64,000 nucleotides of DNA from Owenia fusiformis (Eukaryota; Annelida; Polychaeta; Sabellida; Oweniidae): assembly GCA_903813345.2 (NCBI GenBank), contig CAIIXF020000007.1, positions 11,103,730 through 11,167,729 of the forward strand. Direction: 5' to 3'. Of this stretch, positions 50,950-60,742 are shown piece by piece (the stretch's first letter is position 1; each line of letters opens with the position of its first letter). The position numbers were made by a program, and so were the translations under genes. Under the pieces are notes generated by a model, which saw nothing but the letters and a program-made list of their open reading frames with translations, was not told the DNA's origin and made no database searches.

Positions 50950-51110
50950 ACAAGGCACTAATAACATGCAAAATGTTACTACCTACCATTTGTTACAGAC
51001 ACTGACTACCAACCACCGAATGCCAAACGCCATCCATAAAAAAGACTAACAATATGTCACCACTTGGGGTGACATAAGTTGTAACCTATCGCAAAGGGTT
51101 GAATGAGCAG
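50950..51110. repeat. Dispersed AAGGCATTAACATGC repeat, copy 3
   Basis: Longer copy of the family seen at 12961 and 24794. Its extension (CAAACGCCATCCATAAAAA, GGTGACATAAGTTGTAACC) also occurs after 58871. Its equivalent position downstream of both SUMO genes shows it was present before the SUMO block duplicated. Confidence 0.65.
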
Positions 51111-51186
51111 TTATATTGACGAAGATCTTTTCACTGGTTCATAGTTCACCAATCATGTAAAAGGAACAACGGCTCCAAAACATAGT

Positions 51187-53250
51187 TCCCCGACTGCCAT
51201 ATTCTGCAATCAGAACGAGTGACAACGTACTTAAGACGACCTGGACGCGCTGGGGACACACTACGAACGGAAGTGTCGTACTTCAATCCTACTAGGGACG
51301 TATTACGACGTTGCGAAGTCAGGCTTAAATTTCAGCCGTCAGAACCCCAATCTAGTTCGTTTGTAGCTCGTTCATTCTGTTCGTAGACAGACCCAACTCG
51401 ACCGAATAACGTCCTTCCCGTTTATAAAGGTTCATAGTAGGTTCTCATAAAGTTCTAATTCTAATTGTGAACTGGTTTAAACTGATTAAGGACGTAATTG
51501 AACTGCTTGGATACGTTGTGTAGACGAGACGAACGCACACTTTAACCCGATCTAAACTTGATACCATCGTACTGCAGACGGAATAAAGACAAGATGAACG
51601 TATTAAAAACTGCTTATGAACGAATTAACAAAAATAGCTATCACACCAGAACCAGTTGTCAATGCGTTGTCCAAAACGTTGCCGAATCGGTTTTAAACTG
51701 TGTGCATACTGAATGAACGTAGCTACAATGTTCTGCGGTCTGTTTACAAACTTCATTGACTTTCCCGGACGGGGAATGTGATTTAGAATTTTGAATCATT
51801 CAAAATTCGATGGCGACCATACCGTTCTGTAATGAGGTCATGATGACCTTCTAGACTAAGGGACGTGTTATACGACGTTGCACACCGACGTGGTGCGACC
51901 TGAACGAACTGCGATTGAGATGGACGTATTGAAGACTGTTTATGAACGAAGTAGCTAATTATTTTAGACATATTTCCCGACCACAGCCAGATTGAGCCCG
52001 TTTTACGATCTTTTCGTATGACTGGCAAGAACGGGTAAGAAGAACTAGTTTGGTGTTACCAATACTTTGGTTACCCTACTGTGTACGAACGGATAAGACG
52101 GACGAACTAAGAACCTTTTGGGGTCTAGACTTCATGAACGTACTCAACGGGTAGGTCCTAAAGAACCTTTTCAAAATTTTCTTTGGTAGTTCGGCAATCA
52201 GAACGAGTGACAACGTACTTAAATCTAGCTGGATGTACTGCAGAATGTACGAACGGAACTGTTGTACTACTCGGGACGTATTAGGAGCTAGTTGAATTAC
52301 CCAAATGCGAGTAGGTAGTTACCAGTTTCACCACCAGGTGGCTGATTCGGGTCAATTAACATGGCAGGTATATAAGAAAGTTCCCTTAAACTTGAATATT
52401 ATCAATTTAAGTGGCTCAATTTTCATATAACCCTTATGTGTCTGATACTTAGACTAATGAAAATATGTCCAGTAAAGCAAAATAGTATCTGTCCACTAAA
52501 AGAAAAGATATTTCATTTTTTGTGATTTTATAGCATGGGGTCTATGGCGAATCTCCCCGAGCTAGAAGTCACATTTTCAAAGAAAATAAATTTTTCAAAG
52601 TTGATAAACACTTTTTAAAACCACATTTCTAGATGTAATTTTACATGTAGATTTCAAATATGATATTACTTTGACTGAATTTTGAATTTTTAATGACGTA
52701 AATCAAGATTATTTCTACTCGCATCTGGGTTATTGTCTGGCAATGTATTGGGGTGTATTAAGAACGAGGTAGAACTAACGATTTAGAAAAAATAGCTGTC
52801 ACACCAAACTAGTGGTCACTGCGTTCTTCAAAACGTTGCCGAACTGATTTGAAACGTTGTGCGAATGGAATGAAAGTAGATGCAACTTTCTACGGTCTAC
52901 TTACGAACTTCATGGACGTGTTCGGACGGTGAGGTGATTTAGAATTTTAATAATTTCGTTGGCGACCATACCGGTCCGGTAATTAGATCATATGACGACG
53001 TACTTCAAACAAGATGGTCCTCTCGACTTCAAACGTGAATTGTCTCACTTCGACCCTACTGGAGACGCGTTAACGACGTTGTGCACACCAGCATGGTGCG
53101 ATCTGAACGAACTGCGAATGAGATGGACGTATTGACTGGTTATGAACGAAGTGGGTGATTATTTTAGACATATTTCCCGACCATCTGCCAGATTTAGCCC
53201 GTTTTACTACTTTTTGTACGACTGGAAAGAACGGTCGAGACCTTGTTTGA
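51187..53250. repeat. CpG-rich ~1-kb tandem repeat pair
   Basis: Unit 1 (51187-52190) and unit 2 (52191-53250) each begin GCAATCAGAACGAGTGACAA. Both contain ACGTTGCCGAA, GGCGACCATACCG, CTGAACGAACTGCGA, GAGATGGACGTATTGA and TTTTAGACATATTTCCCGAC in the same order. CpG is clearly more frequent than in the surrounding AT-rich DNA, with many ACGAACG or GAACGTA words. No open frame is shared by both units. It lies between the two SUMO blocks. Family not recognised. Confidence 0.8.
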
Positions 53251-53617
53251 TGTACCATGGGGGCTAAGTAGTTGCCATTGGCATACCTGTCAAGTAAAAA
53301 TAAATATAAGATCTGAATACTTTTTGAAATCGGGAATTTTTAAAGAAAATTCGGGTGAAAATCGTTTTTTCTTGCAACTTGGGATTTCCATGAAAAAACG
53401 AGATTTCTAAAAATACATCTGGAGTAAAATCTGGGTTTCAAAACTAAATCGACAATTTGAAAAAATCTGCCTTTTTCAATAACTTATACATGTTAGATCA
53501 AAATAGACATTCAACGAATTTCATGCAGAAGCACGATTGACAGCGTCATTGCATGTTCTGGTTCATTTTCACTGCGAATAAGCAGTGTTTCAGTTAAAAA
53601 TAAATCGTGTGAAATTA

Positions 53618-54322
53618 TTGAAAGGAGGAGGGAAAGTATCGCAACAAATTTCGGACAGCCATATGTTGGATTTTGGCTATTTTCTATGGATTTAAACAGG
53701 ACCATGGCCAATGCAAATACCTCCAGGAAAAGCACTCATAGAGATGATAAAATAATTTCTACTTTGAGACATGGAAGATGCAAACAACCCACCCACATGT
53801 TTTTTCTGAAATGTTTTCCTGATTTTCAATCCCTTCAACCCCTGCTTTTCTTGTATCAATATGTTGTGTTTTGACACACAGTTAATCCCTTTAAAGGAAT
53901 AAGTGATTCCTTTTAGATAAAGTGGAAAACAATATTTCCCATGTTATTTTCCCATAGGGAAAAATCATGCGATCCATTGCTTTCAGCTAATTTCACCTTA
54001 AAAAACCTCGAAGGAATCACTTATTCTTTTAAAGGGGTTAAGTGTGTGTCAAAACACAACTCATTAATGCAAAAAAGTTAAAAAAGCAGGGGTGGAAGGG
54101 ATTGAAAATCAGGAGAACAATTCAGAAAAACATGTAGGTGGTTTGTTTGCATCTTCCGTTTCAAAGTGGAAATTATTTTATCATCTCAAGGAGGGCTTTT
54201 CCTGGAGGAAATGCATTGGTCTTACATATGGACCTGTTTATAAATCCACAGAAAATAGCCAAAATCCAACATATGACTGTCCAAAATCTGTTGCGATACT
54301 CTCCCTCCTTTCTTGTCAAAAC
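53618..54322. mobile_element. Foldback element, copy 1 (~705 bp)
   Basis: The left arm runs from AAGGAGGAGGGAAAGTATCG to GACACACAGTTAATCCC. The right arm is its reverse complement and ends at CGATACTCTCCCTCCTT. The centre (about 53916-54009) is not paired. Each arm also contains a small palindrome around AGGAATAAGTGATTCCTT. No transposase. The overlapping open frames on both strands are by-products of the palindrome. Confidence 0.8.
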
Positions 54323-54454
54323 GACCTGCTCCGTCACATTGACTTTTGTCGATGACACCCAGGCGGCCCATGTAACTATTTCTTGGGATCGTATCTTCAC
54401 ATATGGATACCCTGACGTCAACTTGCGTGTACTGACAAATAGGACTTTTGTAAA

Positions 54455-55173
54455 AGGAGGAGGGAAGTTAGTGCAACAGATTTTGGACAGTCATATGTTT
54501 GATTTTGGCCATTTCCTGGGGATTTTAACAGGTGCATATGTTAGGCGAATGCATTACATCCAGGGAAATCACTTCTAGAGATGATAAAATAATTTCGACC
54601 TTGAGACAGGGTAGATGCAAACAACCCACCCACATGTTTTTTCTGAAACGTTTTCCTGATTTTCAACCCCTTCCATCCCTGCTTTTTTAATTTTTCTTGC
54701 ATCAATATGTTGCATTTTGACACACAGTTAATCCCTTAAAAGGAATAAATGATTCCTTTTAGATAAAGTGGAAAACAATATTTCCCATGTTATTTTCCCA
54801 TAGGAAAAATCATTGCTTTCAGCTAAGTTTGGTCACCCATAATGGGTATCTTTAAAACCCCTGAAGGAATCACTTATTCCTTTAAAGTGGTTAACTATGT
54901 GTCAAAATGCAACATAATGATGCAAGAAAAATTGAAAAAGCAGGGATGGAAGGGGTCGAAAATTAGGAAAACATTTCAGAAAAAACATGTGGGTGGGTTG
55001 TTTGCATCTACCCTGTCTCAAAGTTGAAATTATTTTATCATCTCTAGAAGTAATTTTCCTGGAGGTAATGCATTGGCCTAACATATGCAATTGTTTAAAT
55101 CCTAAGAAAATGGCCAAAATCCAAAATATGACTGTCCAAAATCGGTTGCGCTAATTTCCCTCCTCCTTGGTCC
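54455..55173. mobile_element. Foldback element, copy 2 (~720 bp)
   Basis: Same family and structure as the element at 53618-54322: ends AAAGGAGGAGGGAAGTTAG and ATTTCCCTCCTCCTT, with the same internal words (ACAACCCACCCACATGTTTT, CCTTTTAGATAAAGTGGAA). The two copies are only about 130 bp apart, in the same orientation. Target duplications are not evident. Confidence 0.8.
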
Positions 55174-55452
55174 CATTGATTAGTATACCGTTGCAATGCA
55201 AGTTTTATGTATTATTGCATTAACAAGCTATTTTTGGCACTATTTTCACTGTTTGCGATGCAGATGTATATTAGATCTGGACATTGTGCTGGTATGAGTT
55301 ACAGCATAACTTGGCAAAATGTTCATAAAACTTGCTGTTTAAAACAGCTAATATTGGGCTACCGCTGGCTTTACCCATCGTGCATCCTGAAGGTTTAACC
55401 GCCACTTAAAAATAACGTGGATTAAGTGCGTGGATATCATTACAGCGACAAA

Positions 55453-57676
55453 ATGACCGACGAAGTAAGTTTAAGGAATATCTCTTGCGCAATCATAACA
55501 AATATCATGAATATCTACATCACCACATGGTAGGAATTTTCCTCTAAGTTTTGGTACCAAATATGTACAAGTTTGATCATGTTGCTTCTTGATATTTCAG
55601 GACAAACCAAAGGATGCTCAGTACCTCAACTTGAGAGTTGTTGAACAGGTAATAATTTTATAAGGTCGTGTATTGTATAAAAGAAGGCGAATACCATAGA
55701 AAACAGATAATTCACTATCTGATCTGTAATATTGGATTATGTCTTGGCAGTCACGTTATTTGTCAGTTGTAGTTTACTCTGTCAAAATTGAAAAAAAACA
55801 AAGTAATTTAAAACAGTTTGCCGACATTATCAGAACCAAATGTATTTCCTTATTACCACACACTTCAGTTGTAGGTAGAAAAATAAGAACACATTCATCG
55901 CCCAATATATTATAACGGAAACGCAGATGTTTTTTGTTTGGCTTAATGTATAATAATATATGCCTTATTGGTATAAAAGTAGATTTGGGAAACCCTGGGT
56001 TTTCATTCCTGGCTTAATTTTGCTCCTTATATTGTATATTGTAACCATATTTTGTAGGACCAAGGCGAGGTACATTTTAAAGTAAAAAAGACAACACAGA
56101 TGGGTAAACTAAAACAAGCATATGCTGACCGAAAGGTTGGTGAAAACTAAGGCAAAATCAGTATGATTTTTGAGAAAACTTCTTGTGTAATACATATAGG
56201 GAGAATAGAGATTTCGCTTATAAGTGAAAGCACAACTTACATGTTACTAATATTTGAAATTATTCGAACTTATGATCGGACAAACGTATGACACGTACTT
56301 CAAGGGAATAAAGCAACATCATACGTTTGTCCGATTATAAGCTCGAATAATAGTTGTTTCAAATATTAATTGTATGACATATACAAGACCAATGTTAATG
56401 CTACTAGAGGTAATTGGACCAATAGGCCTTACTTTTTATACATGTTTTTCTATTTTGAAGAATTCGATTTGTGATGTATATTTCTTAGTTTTCCAAAGAA
56501 GTCTACAAATTTTCCGTTGCTGTTTAATCTTTACATCGTAATTTCAATCACCACCATCGCTTTTCAAACGAGTTACCCTGAAATATCAAAACGTCATACT
56601 ATTTTCATACTTGTAGAACTTAATGTGGCTGTCATTCACCATTTATTAAGTAGTAAAAAATAATTTGTTACATCGGTGACAAAATGTTTCTAGTTTCCTG
56701 CCGAATCTCCAGTCTCGCATCATGCAAATGTAATTTTAGGCGATCTGTCTGCATGTGGTGTTCACACTTGGTAGTCGTTTCGCGACAACAGCTTTAACAG
56801 ATCTACCTTTGTTTTTTCCAGGGCGTTCCAAAAAACACTTTACGATTTTTATTTGATGGAAGTAGAATAAATGACGAAGATTCACCAAAACAGGTAAAAA
56901 ACGTCATTATTGTTTAAATTATACTGATTCCATTCCTTATTAATTATATATAGGCCTATTCCATACTTGTCAACCTATAAAAAAATGGTAACTTTGAAAA
57001 TAAAAATATTGATGATTTACAGTATGTTTTTCAAAAATCGTTGTTCTTCGTTGCGATTTTTTTTAATGAACTGCCTACCTTCTCTGTAACATTACAATAA
57101 CAGCTATGGTAAACTTAATATGTGGCTTGAAAGTGGGGTATATCATTTTGAATTAAGACCGTACATTTTCCAGAAATTGAGTAAAAATAAAACTGTAACT
57201 CTTATAACCTTTGTCAATGACATGTCAGTATTCCTATTTTTGAAGAACTTATGGGATTGTATTTAAAGATTTGCTAGCTAAAGGGTTCTAACAACTGACC
57301 TATGATTGCAAAGTTTTATTTTTGCTCGTCGAACTCAAGTAAAATATTTTTTCCTTTATAATTTAGGCGTTGAGAAAGATTTTGTCCCCTTATACTTATA
57401 CTCCTACCTCTTCTAAAATAGCTTTTATAAAAGCATTTGGAAATAGAGATCAATTCTGTTTTAAGTTATTATATTAAGTTGGGATAGAGTCTTGAAGCGC
57501 CATTGGTTAAACGATTAGCTGAAGTTGAAAAAATTGAGTGTTTCATCAAACTGAAAGTCCTGTAATATTACGGTGTAACAAACACTCCGAATAAATTTTG
57601 GTGTTGTATTCTTCAGCTTGAAATGGAAGATAAAGATATTATAGAAGTATACCAGGAACAGACGGGTGGCTTATAA
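55453..57676 (+). CDS. SUMO1: SUMO1-like modifier, copy 2
   Basis: Five exons in phase 0: 55453-55464, 55601-55648, 56058-56135, 56822-56893 and 57617-57676. They total 270 nt (89 aa). The sequence is MTDE, then [53 protein letters not shown] and [12 protein letters not shown]. The beta-grasp core and the Gly-Gly-Leu end are intact. Against copy 1, exon 2 is two codons shorter and has several changes (YLNLRVVEQ for YIKLKVLGQ), while exon 5 is nearly the same. All splice sites are canonical and there is no stop, so it looks functional. The upstream region, exon pattern, 3'UTR intron and 3'UTR match copy 1, which shows a DNA-level duplication rather than a retrocopy. Confidence 0.96.
56249..56367. 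repeat. Hairpin in SUMO copy 2 intron 3
   Basis: Arms AATATTTGAAA...CGGACAAACGTATG and complement CATACGTTTGTCCG...TTTCAAATATT, with small indels, enclose a loop of about 28 nt. It has no sequence in common with the hairpin in intron 3 of copy 1. Confidence 0.65.
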
Positions 57677-57733
57677 CATCAGAAAGAATAGAAAGGTACT
57701 GGTTGTTGAATTGTAATTTTAGAATTAATGACT

Positions 57734-57894
57734 CCTCCGTCACAATTGCTCTACGGCGGCCTCAGATTCAGAAAATCGATTTAAAAAATCGACATAGCCT
57801 AATACTGTCAGGCCCTGCTTTCCCTATATTGTATGCTTCTAATTTCTCTCGATTGTGTGAAGCTACGGTCGCCGTAGACCAAATGTGACAGAGG
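57734..57894. mobile_element. CTACGGCGGCC MITE, copy 1
   Basis: The ends CCTCCGTCACAATTGCTCTA and (inverted) GACCAAATGTGACAGAGG are imperfect inverted repeats continuing into CGGCGGCC / GGTCGCCG. It is 161 bp and noncoding, and lies just after the SUMO copy 2 stop, in the 3'UTR intron. Confidence 0.75.
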
Positions 57895-57995
57895 TATTAC
57901 TAGAATTTAACATATGTAATATAATGCTAAAACTGGCAAAAATATTCTAGCTTTCATCATTTTGCTCAAATGATTTTATATTTCTCTGGTTTCAG

Positions 57996-58150
57996 CTCAA
58001 ACTAGATCATTGACATTGAACGAATTATATATCCTGAACAAAATTGGAGGATTTTAAGAACTGATTTTAGACTCTCCACAAGGCATGTGTTCTCAACTTG
58101 AAATACACATCACACATTGGATATTTCTTAATAAACTAGTGGGGAAATGT
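57996..58150 (+). other. SUMO1: 3'UTR exon of SUMO copy 2
   Basis: It starts after acceptor GGTTTCAG (57988-57995). It contains AATAAA at 58130-58135, the one place where the 112-nt conserved block differs from copy 1 (ATTAAA there). Confidence 0.75.
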
Positions 58151-58322
58151 ATGGAGAGGAGGGGTGTACAGATTGTTGAAGTAGAGAAGATTGAAACAGA
58201 TTAATTTAGAGCACAATTCTGGATGCGGAGAACTCTGAACTCAATTTAAAAACATGTGTCCTATATTTATTCCTATTTATACTGTATTTATTAATATGAT
58301 GAACGACCCACCCATGACTTAA

Positions 58323-58464
58323 GCCTCAGTCGCATTTGCTCTACGGTGGCCGTAGCGGCACAAAATCAATATAGAAAATCTTCATCGTACTGCTTATCCC
58401 AATACTTTATGCTGAGAAATCAACGGCCGCCTTACGGTTGCCGTAGATCAAATGTCACTGAGGC
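58323..58464. mobile_element. CTACGGCGGCC MITE, copy 2
   Basis: GCCTCAGTCGCATTTGCTCT at the left and (inverted) GATCAAATGTCACTGAGGC at the right, with internal CTACGG/CCGTAG. Same family as 57734-57894 and 59243-59413. 142 bp. Confidence 0.75.
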
Positions 58465-58870
58465 AGTGGTTGCCAAATGAATAGATGGACGGTATGGTGA
58501 AATTTGGTAGGTACTGTATCTTATGATTGTTTCTTTTCTTTCCCATACACTTCTCAGGCGTGAGATTTATTTAAAAAAGGCGCAACGTCACGAGCGCGCA
58601 AAAGTCAATATTTTATAAATCAAGAAACGGGGGTCTACACTGTCTGTTTTAATTACTTGTGGCGTTATTATCACAAAATTAATGTAATTGCTGGCACCAT
58701 TGTTTCTATTATGCTCTAGTTCTGTGGCTCGAACTGTGAGCATTTGCTCATCAATTTCTAAAACCTTTCTCAAAAACTAGGTACAAGGAATGATGAATAA
58801 AGATAAAAAAATATTTCTGATTGGCTTTTGTGTTCAATGTATTTCATAGACTATAGATTTCTAACTAGAG

Positions 58871-59040
58871 TAGACAAGGCATTAACATGCAAAATGTCAC
58901 CACCTGCCATTTGTTACAGACAGCATGGGCAAGCCCATGCAGACAGTGACTGCCTATCAAGAACGCCAAACACCGTCTATAAAAAGGACTATAACAATAT
59001 AAAAAGTGGTGGTGACATAAGTTAACCGCTTGCAAATGAT
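58871..59040. repeat. Dispersed AAGGCATTAACATGC repeat, copy 4
   Basis: Core as in the other three copies, with the extension shared with 50950-51110 (GCCAAACACCGTCTATAAAAA, GGTGACATAAGTTAACC). It marks the right part of the duplicated SUMO block. Confidence 0.65.
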
Positions 59041-59242
59041 TCAAGGAGCAGTCGTATTGACTAAGATATTTTGAATCTTGATTCATAGATGAGGGAGAGT
59101 TCAGCCATCGTCATGTATGATATATATAAGGAATAAAGGCCACAAACAACTCAGACCTAGTCTTGCACCAAGACCTACGGTCCCCCGTATATAATTCTTT
59201 CCAAACAGTGGTTATGTGAATGCCACTGGGATGCCATTTATG

Positions 59243-59413
59243 CCTCAGTCAGTCACATATGATCTACGGCAACTGTACGACGGACATAGCTTCCAAAATT
59301 CGAGAGAAATATGCAATATAAAATATATGGATAAGCTGTATGATGTAGATTTTCAATCGATTTTGTGAAGCTACGGTCACCGTGCGCCCGCTGTAGAGCA
59401 AATGTGACCGAGG
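59243..59413. mobile_element. CTACGGCGGCC MITE, copy 3
   Basis: Left GCCTCAGTCAGTCACATATG and right GTAGAGCAAATGTGACCGAGG form imperfect inverted ends. The right half is the best preserved. 171 bp. Confidence 0.65.
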
Positions 59414-59550
59414 TTTTACTATTTTTATTGGGATGGTAGACTTTATATAATACTGATTTTTTAATGGTAGTACATGTTTATCCCCAAATAACTTAAATAT
59501 GGTGTTAATGTTACACATTTGTTTCATTTTATTCAATACAATACAAGCAC

Positions 59551-59812
59551 TACAATTCGATTCATAATTTTGAGAACTTTGAATCTAAAAAATAAGCATA
59601 AAGACCTGCATTTTGATAAAATAACATGGCTGAAACTCCCTAAATTACAAAAGGGCACAGCTAAGTTGCACATTATACATAACTATCTGAATCATACAAA
59701 AATTAGGTCTTGTACATATATTTCTATTTTGTCATATACTATTGCAGTGCAGTCCTTTGATTGCCTATTTTTTAGATTCAAAGTTCTCAATGGAATTATG
59801 AATTGAACTTAA
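59551..59812. mobile_element. Foldback MITE with ~55-bp arms
   Basis: The left arm contains GAGAACTTTGAATCTAAAAA followed by ATA. The right arm contains its exact complement, TTTTTAGATTCAAAGTTCTC. The pairing extends outward to ATTCATAA / TTATGAAT and inward to GACCTGCA / TGCAGTCC. It lies in the gap between SUMO copy 2 and the ankyrin gene. Confidence 0.65.
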
Positions 59813-60742
59813 GTAAGCTACATACTGTATGTTATAAGACTGAAATGACAGTTTACCTACCTACCTCCATAATATACTCATTACATCACATTTCTTGCAA
59901 AGAAGAATGGTCATTTATTATAAACCATGGCATATTTTGCTCCATCAAGGAAACCCGACTGGCCAGGTTCATGATGCCCTAAACTGTTGGTGGAAGAAAA
60001 GTTTTTGAACAGGAATAGGGGCACGTACATGTAATTGCTAAACTTTGAATTTGTGAACCTCTTTCTGTTCAACCTTTAACATCACCAATCTGGTGCCACA
60101 AACAGAATCAAAATGTGGTAGGTTTATTGGAAAGATCTGTTCTAAAAACAATACATTTATTCCATATTCTTCAATTCTTGAGGATTATTTAGCTTTTTTA
60201 TACTAGTTTAAATAGTTTCTAACAGTCTAATCACTATAGATACAAGAATTACCATTATAATCATACACAGACATGATATTTTTTAATAAATGCTACGGCC
60301 TAGAGCCCTAAAACAATCATATGGCAAAGGCAGTTAAGATTAATGGCCCACCCTGAATGAATACAGTGGCACTTAATACAGTGACACAAAATGTGTTCTG
60401 TTGTCGTTGTCATTATCATATGGCTAAGCCCAGTGTATTCTGTTTTGAAATGACCAATTAGGCTAAAAATATAAACAATTGCAAACTCCATATTCATGCA
60501 GGTAAAAATGTAAAAATTCAAAAATTAATTATATATCATTAAATTAAATGCCATCATTAGATGGACACATAATACGTATTCCCTGATAAATATTTTATTA
60601 ATATAGCAGTGTTAAATGCTCAATAAATAACAATTTAAATGCTGATTAAGTCTTTTGATTTCCAAATACACAATTTCAATCATTACTGCAATCACCATTG
60701 CACATATAGTAAGTATATTTATTCTTGCATTGTTTGACTATT
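59813..60742. other. Intergenic / 3'UTR of ankyrin gene
   Basis: AT-rich, no coding exon recognised. The ankyrin gene is read leftward, so its 3'UTR begins at 60742. Minus-strand AATAAA candidates (TTTATT on plus) occur at about 60593, 60719 and 59917. Confidence 0.5.

Noticed and set aside
54092-54578. Plus-strand frames of 87 and 146 codons, with similar peptides on the minus strand
   Set aside because: They arise from the arms of palindromic foldback elements; the same peptide (FQKKHVGGLFAS) appears on both strands because the arms are inverted copies.
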